From Adiantum capillus-veneris (taxonomy: Eukaryota > Streptophyta > Polypodiopsida > Polypodiales > Pteridaceae): a DNA stretch of 64,000 nt. Positions 22,510 through 34,824 of this stretch are shown piece by piece. The translations under genes were made by a program, and so were the position numbers. Location: assembly GCA_014529385.2 (NCBI GenBank), contig CM043967.1, forward strand, positions 80,054,278 through 80,118,277. Reading direction: 5' to 3'. Under the pieces are notes generated by a model. It saw only the letters and a list, made by a program, of their open reading frames with translations. It was not told where the DNA came from and made no database searches. Positions within the stretch are counted from its first letter, which is position 1, and each line of letters begins with the position of its first letter.

Positions 22510-24098
22510 TGTAACATTTAATGGCCTAAAAACTTGTGTGTAGCGGAAATTAGCATGAACATAGTGGGCATTTCATTAGAATAGATTCCTAATGAGAATT
22601 ACAAGAGTGCTTGGGTGGAGAGAGCAACAAAAAGCATAACACCTAGTTAGATAGCATGAACAATACTTTCCAAAGAGAGAGAAATTAAGCTATTGACAAC
22701 AGTTGAGGACCGGATTTGCATGGAGCCGGCCCCCCCTCCAAAAGGCTTTGTATTATGGTTTCTCCCATCGAGAGAGACATTGTACAATACAATTCATTGT
22801 GTTCCTTCAAGACTAGCTAGTGCAATGAAGATGAAAGCTTCATGCACTAAGCAAAACACTTAGCAAACACAACATCAATTATCCCCGGTCTCAGACCCAA
22901 GACCTCACACACCTTCGAAGATGGTGAGAGCTAGCAGGGTATGAGAGTAGATTGAGAGGAAGAAGGAGTACCTTACGAGAAATATGTACATCTCCTCACA
23001 TAATCACTCATATTAGCATAGCTTAGCTTAGTAATTAGCATGGTAGAGGAGATGAGCATGCATTGAAGCTTGGCTCTTGGTTGGATTTGCATCCACATGC
23101 CAAGAGTGTGTTGATGTAGGCTTCTATCTCACAAGCTTGGAGTAGGTGATGAGCTCTCCATTAAAGCTTGGGAAGAGATAGTCTTCTTTACTTCACATAG
23201 GAGATTGTGTGAGTGTGTGTGTGACAATGCCTTGCAAAAATCAGCCCCCTCTCTCTCTTGGGCGAGCCCTCTTGCTATTTGCTCTTCCTCTACCCTCATT
23301 GGACCTCCCCAGGTCAAGCCAATGACTATTAAGCAGCATAAGTGATAGCCTTATGACATGTGTCCCCCTTTCCCCTTTTGTGAGAGCTTTAGGTAATTTA
23401 ATAATTCAACTAAACTCTCATTGGACCCCTTTGCCTCCTGGCCAATAAGAATCAGGCAAGCCATTGGGCTGCTGAATGCTCATTGGACCCCTTGGGAGAC
23501 TGTCCAATAGTCTTCTAGAGGACTTAATTCTCATTGGTTCTTTTTATTAAGTGTTTTTAAATTAATTAAACTAGATTTACTCTAGCCTAATTCTCATTGG
23601 TCCACCTCCAAGGCCATCCAATAGGAATTGGGTACACCTTGTGGGCATTTGGGCTAGGGAGCTGACATGTGTCCCTCATTCCCTTTGTGTAAAGGGAGCT
23701 TGTGTGTGTGTGTGTGTGTGGCTTTCTCTCTCATCCCCTACATGCAAGGCTCGCCCCCTCCCAAGTAGGGATTGCAAAGAATTTTTTGTACACACACAAA
23801 GCATCCAATTCCCCTAAGGTTGACCTTTGGACACAACCTTTGAGTTTTGGAACCTTAGCATTTTGGAAGTCTTAATGGGCTGAACCTTAGGGTCTTTTTA
23901 GCCCATTGTTGCACATGGCTCTTTTGCAGATGGCCCCCCCTTTGGATCCCTATTTTCCCTCCTTTGGATCCCTACTGTGGCCGGTCTGCTAGCTTAACCA
24001 ATATTCTAGCTTTTTCTCCCCTGGCACTTCCCAATATTAAATGATCAGTTTAACATGAGAAAATCATTTAGGAGAATTAGATATTGATTATTATGACA
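22510..24098 (-). repeat. 3' LTR of the chromovirus
   Basis: Starts tgtaacattta and ends ttatgaca on the plus strand. It contains a (TG)n run near 23,701-23,721 and several copies of ctcattggaccc-type words. A purine-rich tract (agagagaggtaa on the minus strand, plus positions 24,099-24,110) lies just inside it as the PPT. Confidence 0.95.
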
Positions 24099-24453
24099 TT
24101 ACCTCTCTCTTGAAATCATAGTCGTCCTTGACTATGGTGTAGAGAAGATAAAGCATATTCATGAGTCCTTTTCTTAGCGGGTAGAGGATCCCTATGTTAC
24201 CCTACGACATCATTCCACGATGGATGACTAGTCCATTTGGCGCTTGAGAGCCTGAGGCTGCCGCAAGCATGTCTGCACATTAGTCCTATCAGTCTTCCAT
24301 AGTAGAGTGACAAGCTCTACTTGGTGTTTGGGAGACGTCGTCTCCGCAAACTTGATCTAAGCATGCATACTACTTCATTTTTGTGCACGATAAAGAAAAG
24401 AGAGTCTTATAAGACAAAAAACTTTGTTCATTTTTAACATTTTGTACATTTGC

Positions 24454-24771
24454 TTACTCTTGGGAAGCATTGTAAGCATTGACAAGGTTTAGGTTATCCT
24501 TTAATTGTATGCCTTGCATCCACCTAGCATCTTCAAAAGGATAATTCTTAAACTTAATAAGATATTGTCGGATAGTCTTACCGCCTCTTAATACCTTGTC
24601 TTCATGTCGGAGAATGGACTCGGACTGTAGCACCTCCTCTTGGTCCTCGATCTCCGGTGGGTCTTCAATAGTTGGTTCTTGAGGTGGCTCTCCTTTGTAA
24701 GGCTTTAATAGGCTCACATGGAAAGCATTGTGTATGAGCCAATGATTGGGCAACTTGAGTTGATAGGCCAT
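24454..24771 (-). pseudogene. Chromodomain end of the gypsy polyprotein
   Basis: The peptide has the integrase C-terminal stretch NAFHVSLLKPYKG. It is followed by a chromodomain-like segment, SESILRHEDKVLRGG and QYLIKFKNYPFEDARW, where Y...WK.YP.E...W is expected. It is separated from the upstream integrase frame by a TAG near 24,794 and a frameshift near 25,010. Chromodomains direct integration to marked chromatin. Confidence 0.85.
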
Positions 24772-24893
24772 CTCATTGATTGGCCTAAGAATCTAGAAGG
24801 GACCATAGTACCTTTTTGCTAGTTTAGCATAGTACTTTTGGTGTCCCGTAGGATTCTTGCCCGTCGTGTGCCTTAATCGAGCCTTGGGAAACT

Positions 24894-26471
24894 TTAATAG
24901 GACCCAATTATTTTCTTTAAAGGCTTGGGCTCTTCTGTGCTTGTCAGCAGCAGCCTTTTGCCTTTGCTGTGAGATAGAGATAGCATCCTTAATCTTTTGA
25001 AAATATTCTTGTAGTACTCATCTGCAGCCAAGATCTTCCCATGTACCTTAAGTAGCAAGGGACTTTTTGATCTCCCCTCAATTAACTCAAAAGGTGCTTT
25101 TCCCGTGGAAGTATGTACAGTGTTATTGTAAGTGTACTCCACTAAGGGTAAGTACTTCTCCCATTGGGATGTTTGATCTACTTCCGTTACATAGGCTTTT
25201 AGTAGATCGAGAATTGTTAGGTTAGCTATTTCACTTTGGCCATCCGTTTGTGGATGATAGGCCGAAGAGAAGTTTAGCCTTGTCCCTAAATTCTCAAAGA
25301 GACCCTTCCAGAAATTACTAGTCATTCTAGGATCTCTATCCGACACTATGGACATTGGCAAGCCATGGTACTTGAAAATTTGTGAAATGAAGAGGGTTGC
25401 CATTTGATGGGCTTTGATAGTCTTTTTGATAGGTATAAAATGAGCTTGTTTACTGAACCTGTCTACTATCGTCCATATTCCCGTATTCCCATGGATAGAC
25501 TTAGGCAATCCAAAGATAAAATCCATGGATATGCTATCCCATGGTGAATTAGGGATTGGCAAGGGTTGAAGCAATACAAGTTGCTTTCCTCTATCAAATT
25601 TTGTCTTTTGGCATACCACACATTTAGAAACATACTCTTGTATGTTCACTTTCATGGTAGGCCAATAGAAATATGTTTCAATTCCCTTTAAGGTAGACTG
25701 AATCCCTCTATGCCCCGCATAAGGAGGAGCATGAGATTCATACATTACTTTCTCACGTAGTGAGTTAGTAACGCATAATCTATTGCCATAGATAAGACAA
25801 CCATCTTGTAAAGTGAATGGTTCTTCTTTCTTCCCTAATGCAAGGGCTGAAATCACATTTCTAAAATCGGGATCAATAGTATACTCATCTATCATTGAGG
25901 ATAGATCATTGTGAGTTGCTATGGAAACCACATTCACTCTCGGCCGTCTTGAGAGTGCATCAACTACTTGATTATGCTTGCCAGCAATGTGAGCAATATG
26001 AAAATGAAATTGCGAAAGGAAATTTGCCCACCTCATTTGTTTGTCGGAGAGCTTGGTCTGCGTCATGAAGTACTTAAGACTTTGGTGATCCGTTCGCAGA
26101 ATGAAAGGAGTCCCCAATAAATAGTGCTTCCATGAGTCTAAGGCATGTAGAACTGCAAGGAGTTCCTTTTCATATATGCCTAGAGCTTGCTCAACAGGGT
26201 CGAGCCTTCGACTCTCATAGCCTATGGCGTGCCCTTCTTGAAGCAAAACAGCTCCAAGGCAATCACCACAAGCATCACATTGGACCTCAAATGGTTTTGA
26301 GAGATCATGTAGTGTAAGCACAGGTTGAGAGATAAACTTTTCTTTAAGCTTTTCGAAAGCATTGTTCTCCTTAGCAGACCATGTATACCTAACGCTTTTC
26401 TTTGTTAGGTCATGTAATGGTCCCACAATTTGTGAGAACTTTTCTATGAAGCGTCTATAGTATGCACACAT
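24894..26471 (-). pseudogene. Gypsy RT end, RNase H and integrase
   Basis: A 525-codon frame. RNase H acidic residues are present in VQCDACGDCLGAVL, YEKELLAVLHAL and LRTDHQSLKY. The integrase zinc finger is intact (H..H in PPYAGHRGIQST, C..C in CVVCQKTK). The catalytic triad is visible in ISMDFIFGLP, IVSDRDPRM and HPQTDGQSE. The frame is shifted from the upstream RT by a 13-bp foldback insertion at about 26,470. It loses phase again near 25,010, before the chromodomain. Confidence 0.9.
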
Positions 26472-26482
26472 ACTATAGACGC
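26451..26482. repeat. Perfect 14-bp inverted repeat with 4-nt loop inside pol
   Basis: Arms 26,451-26,464 (gcgtctatagtatg) and 26,469-26,482 are exact reverse complements around caca. One arm corresponds to conserved pol coding sequence. The other has no counterpart in gypsy pol and accounts for the frameshift between the two long frames. Confidence 0.9.
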
Positions 26483-29391
26483 ATACCTATAAAGCTTCTT
26501 AGTTCATGAAGATTCCTTGGTTTAGGCCATCCTTTTATTACCTCTAACTTTGATGGATCCATTCGAATGACATCTTGAGAGATAATGTGACCTAAATATT
26601 GAATCTCTTGCAAGAAAAATTCACTTTTCTTTCGATTAACATAAAGTTTATTCTCTCTCAAAACTTGAAATATTACCTGGAGGTGTTGCTTGTGTTCGTC
26701 TAATGAATTAGAGTAGATGATAATATCATCAAAGAACACTCCAGTGAAGGTTCGATGAGGCTTGAACAACTTCTCCATCAAGCGATTGAATGTGGTTGGT
26801 GCATTGGTCAAGCCAAAAGGCATGACAATGTATTCATAAAGACCAAATGTGGTGCGAAATGCGGTCTTTACAATGTCTTGATCAACTATCCTTATTTGAT
26901 GATAGCCACTTTTTAGGTCAATCCTACTGAAGTAGGTCGATCCTTGTAGCTTATCAAATAGGTCTTCTACCCGTGGAACGGGAAACCTATTCTTGATAGT
27001 GATCCTATTTAGTGCTCTATAGTCGACACACATACGATATGTGCTGTCTTTCTTTTGCACTAATAGCACAGGTGAGCAAATTGGAGATGAGCTAGGCCTA
27101 ACCATGCCCTTCTCAACTAACTCATGCACTTGCCGCATAATCTCCTCTTGTTGATCTTGAGAAACTCTATAAGGAGGTTTGTTAGGCGGTGAACTTCCTG
27201 GAAGAAGTTCAATTGCATGGTCATCATTACCTCGTTTAGGAGGTAGATCACAAGGAATGTCGTCAATAAAAACATCTTGAGACCCCTTGAGAAAATTGGA
27301 TAACTCTAATTCCTTTTGGTTGCTTTTATTTTCTTTTGCTAAAGCATTAGGTTCATTTTGAGAATCTTTAACAAAAATCATGTACACAGAAATAGAGCTC
27401 TTTATTGACTTGTTGAAAGCTGGTGTATGTACAATGGGGATAGTGTTACCCATTTCCTTAGCATCTATATACATGTCTTTTTCCCTAAACTTAAAGGAGA
27501 TTCTCCTTTCAGGGAATTTAACATTGGCAGCCAGGCGATCAAACCATGGTGCCCCTAGGATTACATCCTCATGCTTGAGAGGAGAGATAAAGAAGTCCTC
27601 TTTGTCCACATAGCCTTGGACATGAAGCCTCAATTTCCCGATTAAGGGAGTGACTGAAGCTTCTTGCCCCTTGAAGGCACTGTCTGCGGGTAGGACATCT
27701 CCCATCTCGTAAGCTTGTATGCCTAGCTTAGTGGCCAACTCTATAGATATAAAATTGTGAGTAGAACCAGGGTCAAAGAGAATAAAAGCATCATGTTCTC
27801 TTACCTCTCCCCAAGCATGGCATAGAGGAGATCCTTTGTGGTGATTTTGGTGAGTCTCCTCCTCTTGGATTTCAACCAAGGAAGCTCTAGGAGGATCTTG
27901 GCGGTTGTTCTTTTGGGGACAAGCGCGGTACGCATGCCCTTGTTCGCCGCACTTGAAACACCGATTATCCTTGCGATAACGCTCAAGCTCTTCAGGAGAG
28001 AGTTTGTTTTTGCCTTTGTAAACTCCCTTCTCTTTAGCTTTGTTGGAGTTGCCCTTAGGAGACTTTTGGACATTGTCCTTCCCCTTAGGCTCATTGGAAC
28101 CCTTGTTTTCCGTGGGCTTATTATTTCTTTTAGCCCCCGTTTGGAAATTGATTCGAGAGGCCACCATAGTATGGTGTATTACCGCCGATATGGTACGTGG
28201 CCTTTGGGAGTTGACATACTCCGCCATTTCTTCAGTTAAGCCCGCACAAAATTGTTGCTTTTGCTCTCCAAAATCCAACTTTTTGAAGACAGTGGCTTTG
28301 AGTTGTAGGTCCCAAAACTTGTCTACATATTTGTGGATGGATTCATAGGGAGAGAGCTTTAAGCTTTGCCATTCGGTGAGTACTTTGTCTTTGGCATCGG
28401 TGGCCAAAAACTGCTTCATAATGGAAGCTTTCCATGTTCGTGGAGCTTCACCGTTGGCTCGTAGGCTAGACCACCATTGTCTGGCGGACTTTTGAAAGTG
28501 CATAGCTACATGGCATAGCTTAGAGGACTCCGTGAAGCCCTCATCTCCAAACGCCGCATCAAATTGCTAGATAAAGGCCAAGACTTTGTCCGTAGCCCCA
28601 AAGGTGCCATCATAGGTAAGGAAAGAGATGCTTTTCCCTCCCTCTTTGAGTTTCTTCAACTTGGACGACCTCTTCCATGAGGCATAGGATTTCCTATGGC
28701 CTCTTCTTTTTTATGGTTCAAAGGTTGCACCATCACTTTCTTTAGAAGGTGAAGAATTTGAAGAAGGTGGAGAAGAGGGTGACCTCTTTCTCGCACTTTT
28801 CTTGTCTTGATCTTCGTCACCATCACTTTCATAAGAGGAAGAGGATGAAGAAGATGGAGAAGAGGGTGTCCTCTTTCTCGCCTTTTTCTTCTCTCGCTTT
28901 TTATCATCCCTCTTTGAATTATGGTGTGGAGAAGAGTGCGATGGTCTTCTCCACTTTGGTGGTGATGGAGAGCGTTTAGCCCGCCGTCTTCGTGGAGCCA
29001 TCTCCGCCGAGGTGGTGGGAGACTCACTTCTTTCTCGTTCCTTCGGTGGAGGCTCTTGAGTTCTCCTTTGGGAAGGAGATGCATCATCAAGAAGTAAATT
29101 CTTGAGCCCTTCGTATGGATTCTCTTCTTCTTCCCGAGTCGGAGAGAGACCTCTTTTGGGAGTCTCACAAGGAGGATTCCTAGGTGTTCTCTCATCATGG
29201 TGATGAGCTTGGAGAATCCCATGAGCACGGAGTTGCCGTTGCACTTCACTTTGGAGAGATGGATTGCCCATGGCTTGTTGAAGCCTAGAAACAAGATAGT
29301 TAACAAGCATCGGAGCATCATTAGTAGCTTGCTCATTAGCAAAATCAAAGTTATCAACATTAATTTCACTCTCTTTACTATTGTCAGCCAT
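26473..29391 (-). pseudogene. Gypsy gag, protease and reverse transcriptase
   Basis: Starts at ATG 29,391. The first 226 codons end in an Arg/Ser/Lys-rich disordered region. Two in-frame stops follow (TAA at 28,711-28,713 and a TAG near 28,568). The Gag core then continues in the same phase (SARQWWSSLRANGEAP). The knuckle CFKCGEQGHAYRAC fits C-x2-C-x4-H-x4-C. The protease active site is FDPGSTHNFI. RT shows PICSPVLLVQKKDSTYRMCV and the catalytic FFDDIIIYS. The frame stops just after SFIGM because of the foldback insertion. Confidence 0.92.
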
Positions 29392-29770
29392 TCTAACAAC
29401 TTTTAGGTGTAAACGTTTTAGGCGTACTTTGGAACTTCAAGCCCTAGTTACTACTCCTCTTTACCCCTTTAGAAAAAGAACTCAAGCTACTGTACCCGTG
29501 GCTCGAATACCATTAATTGCAAGGGATAGAAGAGATGGTCTTAACACCAAAACAACACCGGCTCTTGTCAAGCTTCTAATAGCTCAATAGTGCCCCGTAG
29601 GACTCCACTATTAAGACCATAGCTCTCGACGGTGATGCCCCGTTAACTGCACGAAGGCAGGCGCACTGCAAGGCTGAAAAATCACTATTCTACTTACTCA
29701 GAGGCAATTAATAATACCAACCATTTATAGCTATCTTGAGGACCTTCCTTCTTGACCAAGAAAAGAGAAA

Positions 29771-29788
29771 CCTTGTGCTCTGATACCA
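29771..29788 (-). promoter_or_regulatory. Primer-binding site (tRNA-iMet) of the chromovirus
   Basis: The minus strand reads tggtatcagagcacaagg, one base inside the 5' LTR. The first 12 bases are the standard initiator-Met complement. Confidence 0.92.
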
Positions 29789-29789
29789 A

Positions 29790-31380
29790 TGTAACATTTA
29801 ATGGCCTAAAAACTTGTGTGTAGCGGAAATTAGCATGAACATAGTGGGCATTTCATTAGAATAGATTCCTAATGAGAATTACAAGAGTGCTTGGGTGGAG
29901 AGAGCAACAAAAAGAATAACACCTAGTTAGATAGCATGAACAATACTTTCCAAAGAGAGAGAAATTAAGCTATTGACAACAGTTGAGGACCGGATTTGCA
30001 TGGAGCCGGTCCCCCCTCCAAAAGGCTTTGTATTATGGTTTCTCCCATCAAGAGAGACATTGTACAATACAATTCATTGTGTTCCTTCAAGACTAGCTAG
30101 TGCAATGAAGATGAAAGCTTCATGCACTAAGCAAAACACTTAGCAAACACAACATCAATTATCCCCGGTCTCAGACCCAAGACCTCACACACCTTCGAAG
30201 ATGGTGAGAGCTAGAAGGGTATGAGAGTAGATTGAGAGGAAGAAGGAGTACCTTACGAGAAAGATGTACATCTCCTCACATAATCACTCATATTAGCATA
30301 GCTTAGCTTAGTAATTAGCATGGTAGAGGAGATGAGCATGCATTGAAGCTTGGCTCTTGGTTGGATTTGCATCCACATGCCAAGAGTGTGTTGATGTAGG
30401 CTTCTATCTCACAAGCTTGGAGTAGGTGATGAGCTCTCCATTAAAGCTTGGGAAGAGATAGTCTTCTTTACTTCACACAAGAGATTGTGTGAGTGTGTGT
30501 ATGACAATGCCTTGCAAAAATCAGCCCCCTCTCTCTCTTGGGCGAGCCCTCTTGCTATTTGCTCTTCCTCTACCCTCATTGGACCTCCCCAGGTCAAGCC
30601 AATGACTATTAAGCAGCATAAGTGATAGCCTTATGACATGTGTCCCCCTTTCCCCTTTTGTGAGAGATTTAGGTAATTAAATAATTCAACTAAACTCTCA
30701 TTGGACCCCTTTGCCTCCTGGCCAATAGGAATCAGGCAAGCCATCGGGCTGCTGAATGCTCATTGGACCCCTTGGGAGACTGTCCAATAGTCTTCTAGAG
30801 GACTTAATTCTCATTGGTTCTTTTTATTAAGTGTTTTTAAATTAATTAAACTAGATTTACTCTAGCCTAATTCTCATTGGTCCACCTCCAAGGCCATCCA
30901 ATAGGAATTGGGTACACCTTGTGGGCATCTGGGCTAGGGAGCTGACATGTGTCCCTCATTCCCTTTGTGTAAAGGGAGCTTGTGTGTGTGCGTGCGTGTG
31001 TGGCTTTCTCTCTCATCCCCTACATGCAAGGCTCGCCCCTTCCCAAGTAGGGATTGCAAAGACTTTTTTGTACACACACAAAGCATCCAATTCCCTTAAG
31101 GTTGACCTTTGGACACAACCTTTGAGTTTTGGAACCTTAGCATTTTGGAAGTCTTAATGGGCTGAACCTTAGGGTCTTTTTAGCCCATTGTTGCACATGG
31201 CTCTTTTGCAGATGGACCCTCCTTTGGATCCCTATTTTCCCTCCTTTGGATCCCTACTGTGGCCGGTCTGCTAGCTTAACCAATATTCTAGCTTTTTCTC
31301 CCCTGGCACTTCCCCATATTAAATGATCAGTTTAACATGAGAAAATCATTTAGGAGAATTAGATATTGATTATTATGACT
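29790..31380 (-). repeat. 5' LTR of the chromovirus
   Basis: It is the partner of the LTR at 22,510-24,098. The outer terminal base on the plus strand is t instead of a (gact versus gaca), immediately before the agggg target duplication. Confidence 0.95.
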
Positions 31381-31385
31381 AGGGG

Positions 31386-31994
31386 AATGGGGAACACACC
31401 TGAAACACACATAGTTGCCTCACTATAGCCCAGTGCATTCACAACACCCCTATCCTCTCAGAAACAACTTCAAAAGATAGAATTCACAGTCATAGGCCAC
31501 CGCTACACACTTCTCAACACAAGCATGCTAGCAAGAACGTCATTTAACTCTCTCTCTCACACACACACACACCGCCAATGCTAACTTCAACGCACGCGAC
31601 ACACATTGCGGCTCAAATTTTCACTCCCTTTGCACACAAAACATGCCGGTACACACTTTTGTCCGCACCGACATACGCAAAGAGCAAGAGAAAAAAGAGG
31701 GGAAGAGGGAAACAACGCAGGAATGGGGGGCAATGGGTTTAGATTGCTTAGCAAGAGCATACACTAGCTTACATATGCCATGAACGACGAGATTACAAAC
31801 AAGGCTCACACTTGGCTTTTTTGCACTCGACTGTTCCAAAATAGGGAAAGCCCTTTCCAATACTTGAAAGAAAAAGGTTTATAGGGGAGCCCTACCCTTT
31901 TTTAATAACTCAATTCCTATTGGACAATTGAGATGCTTTACATAACAACTTTACAAGGCTCGATTGAAGCTCCTTAGCCGACTTTCCTTCCATT
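31386..31994. other. Intergenic or old LTR sequence, right flank of the chromovirus
   Basis: No gene recognised. Contains a short (CA)n at about 31,557-31,572. Before the chromovirus inserted, it was continuous with sequence left of 22,505. Confidence 0.45.
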
Positions 31995-33345
31995 CTCTCT
32001 CTCACACTTCCATCTCTGGCTTGAGGGGGCTCTAGCACCAGCGCTAGTGCTCCCTTTCTTTCCAATTAAAAGGGGAGGCCCATAGGGAGCCCGCGCGTGT
32101 GAAAGCTCGAGGGGGCTCTAGCACTAGTGCTAGTGCTCCCTTTCTCTCCAATTAAAAGGGGAGGCCCATAGGGAGCCCGCGCATGTGAAAGCTCCCCATG
32201 GAGCTAGTCTGCCATGTCATCACCGCAAGGCCGCCACGGGTGCGCCATCGAGATCGCCCACTGGTGTAGCGTTATTATCGCTGGCCAAACCAGTCAGGTG
32301 CCGCCCACGAGCGCAAGTAGCACCCCAGGCAAGGATGTCGTATCCATGAGAGAGAAGATCTCTCTCTCCCTCACTTGGATACCTCTAATATGGTCACGAC
32401 CCGTGCTAAATACCCCGGACTCCACGCCCTCGCATATGGGTTCTTTTTTCTACCACGTGGAATGCTCTGAGCACTCGAGCCTTAAAAGCCTCCCCAACTT
32501 CATAAACAACCCATCAAGAAAATGCCTTTTTTCTCCCAATTGCAAGCCACCACCATTTCCTGCACATTTATCCAATGTTCGAGCCGTAAAATGCCGACAA
32601 AACTCCAATGCACCAACTTTGAATTATTTGGCCCTTGCCACATTCCATGATTCTTGGGGCCACAAACTGAGGTTGTAAAAAATCACAAAAAGCATATGAG
32701 ACCGCTTTGTCAACAAGTGCCCTCAAACTTCCAACTGGCATAACTCGATCATAGCAATTCTAATTGTCAAGCTGTCATTTTTTATCAAACCCACACATTG
32801 CCCACTACCTTCTGGAAACTGGTTGAAACCCCAAAAAATGCCATATGGCACAACCTCCAAAGCAGTTAGGTGGGCACATAACGAACCCCCAACAATCCTT
32901 CATGTGACCATAACTTTCATTTTGGAGCTCTGATTGAAGATCCGGAAAGATCGGCATGCCACCCAACTCAAACTCTTCCACCCTATCCATTTGCACCAGC
33001 TTTGACCACCTGCCGTGTCCGTCAGGGATCTGCAAGACCTTCTATTTTTGGATAGCTCTATCTTTCACACCTTGGCTCCATTTGGCGAGCCATCCGGACG
33101 AGCTTTTAGAGAATCTTGAGCACTACATTCTCAGGCACTATTCCTGCACTTCAAACACTTTGACTTGCCACTCCAAATCGGCACATCCTGGATCCTTCTT
33201 GGTCTAAAAAGTCGCATTAGACATAAATTCTCACTAGCCTTTGATTGCCCAGGTCCTTCATGCCTGCTTAAACCCTTTGGCCAGCACCTTTATGCAACCA
33301 TAGCATGGCTTGGCACCACTTCTAGCTTCGACCAACTTTGCATGT
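31995..33345. repeat. Candidate 3' LTR (or LTR-derived repeat) of the Tat-like gypsy element
   Basis: About 1.35 kb matches 38,046-39,163 plus 41,945-42,131 in the same order, with moderate divergence. The shared sequence begins near cacttccatctctggcttg and ends near gcatgtacca. It flanks a gypsy internal region on the correct side for a minus-strand 3' LTR. LTR termini were not firmly set. A gggggg run at 33,528-33,533 could be the PPT, putting the LTR end near 33,527. Confidence 0.55.
32023..32194. repeat. Tandem duplication, 86-bp unit
   Basis: Two copies of gagggggctctagcac...gcgtgtgaaagctc at 32,023 and 32,109 differ by about four bases. The paralogous region at 38.1 kb carries a differently arranged version. 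Confidence 0.8.
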
Positions 33346-33621
33346 ACCATCATTGCCCACCCCCTTGTTGAGCATTCATGTTCAACCAAAAGCATATTTA
33401 CAGAACTTTGTAAGATGTCACACCGAACAAACAACCAAAAGAGCTCACATAACCACAACCATATGTATAAGCTATGTACAAAGTTTCAACTCCTTTGCAC
33501 ATTGCATGCTTTTAGGTGGGTTGCCCACCCCCCTTTGTTACAATTTGATGCACATTAGGCACCACTCCTCTAATTGAAATACAACTTGAGTCGCACACCA
33601 TTTACCATGTGCCTAACAAGC

Positions 33622-34421
33622 TTACCATTGGCTCTCACTAGCTGATAGATCCCATTCGAAAAGGCCTTTTGCACTTTGTATGGACCCGTCCACTTCTTCT
33701 TGAACTTCTTTTGAAAGGTGAAGTCCAAGTAGCTTTTGTACTTCATCACTAGGTCTCCCTCTTCTATCTTTCTTTTTTGGTAGACTCTTATTGACTGTGG
33801 CCACTTTCTTCTCCCACTACTTCACATAGTAATCCGTTGTTGCTTCTATGTCCATCCATAGTGCTTCAAGGTTGAAAATCCTATCCTGTAAGACCTCCTG
33901 TGGAGTGGCATTGATGTGCCACATACCCTTCAAAGCTCCCAACTATGCATGTAATGGTAGCATTGCCTCCTTACCATAGATCAACACGAATGGAGTAAAG
34001 TTGGTCACCACTTTGTAAAGTGTCCTTTTGTACACCCACAAACATTTTTTCTAGATTCACCTCCCACTCTATCTGTTTCTTGTGCACATACTTTGTCAGC
34101 ATCTTAATGATCTGCCCATTGGCACTCTCCACGAGACCATTGCATTGGGGTGTGATAAGGCGAGGAAAACCGATGTTGAATGCTTAGCTTCTCCACCAAT
34201 GCTCGCATAAGCTTGCTTCTAAACACTTGGTCTCTATTAGAAATGAGAACCCATGGCACTCCAAAACGGAAATAGATGTTATCAAAGACAAATTGGGCTA
34301 CAACTTGTGCAATTACCTCTTTCACAGCTTTGGCCTTGACCCACCTAGTGAGGTAGTCGATAGCTACCACAACATACTGCTTACCGCTTGTGGACTTAGG
34401 GAGTGTACCGATGGCGTCCAA
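33622..34421 (-). pseudogene. Integrase of the Tat-like element
   Basis: 34,104-34,421 encodes the core (VVAIDYLTRWVKAKAV with the first Asp). The second motif reads LISNRDQVF, so the usual Asp is Asn. The Glu region (about 34,130) is damaged. At about 33,650-33,720, in another phase, KKKWTGPYKVQKAFSNGIY is a GPY/F domain, typical of gypsy integrase tails. Confidence 0.75.
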
Positions 34422-34824
34422 ACCCCACTTCTTGAAAGCATTTTGAGCGATACTGGCTCCCTGAGACTAGGCTACCAAATGCCTCTCTCACATAGTCTGG
34501 AATTTGTGTAAGTCTTGCACCAATAGTGCACATCCTTCACTACTTAAGGCCACCAAAAACCCGCTCTCAACACTCAGAATAGTACCTTGTCCTGTCCTTG
34601 GTATCCATTCTCCTCGTGACATTGCTCCACTACCAAGCTGATTTCTTCCTTGTAGAGCACTCTCCTCAGCACCTTCTTGTCTCTACCATAGGTCATTAGG
34701 TCTTCATCTACCAGTGTAAACTTGCGAGATTTTTGTACTATCCTCCTCCTCTATAGCTTGGACAAACCTTTGGGACACTTCCTTGTGCTTAAAAAATCTT
34801 CTACCTCCTTCAATGATTCCCTAC

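Larger units (their letters stand above)
22510..31380 (-). mobile_element. Complete Ty3/gypsy chromovirus, minus orientation
   Basis: An 8.87-kb element has two LTRs (22,510-24,098 and 29,790-31,380), a tRNA-iMet PBS and the order gag, PR, RT, RNase H, IN, chromodomain. The target duplication agggg occurs at 22,505-22,509 and 31,381-31,385. The LTRs differ at roughly 20-25 bases by eye (about 98.5% identical), indicating a fairly recent insertion. The coding region carries at least three in-frame stops and two frameshifts, so this copy is not autonomous. The chromodomain places it among plant chromoviruses. I did not assign a clade. Confidence 0.95.

Noticed and set aside
23129-23317. 62-codon minus-strand frame repeated at 30,409-30,597
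   Set aside because: The identity of the two frames is explained by the LTR pair. No protein features.
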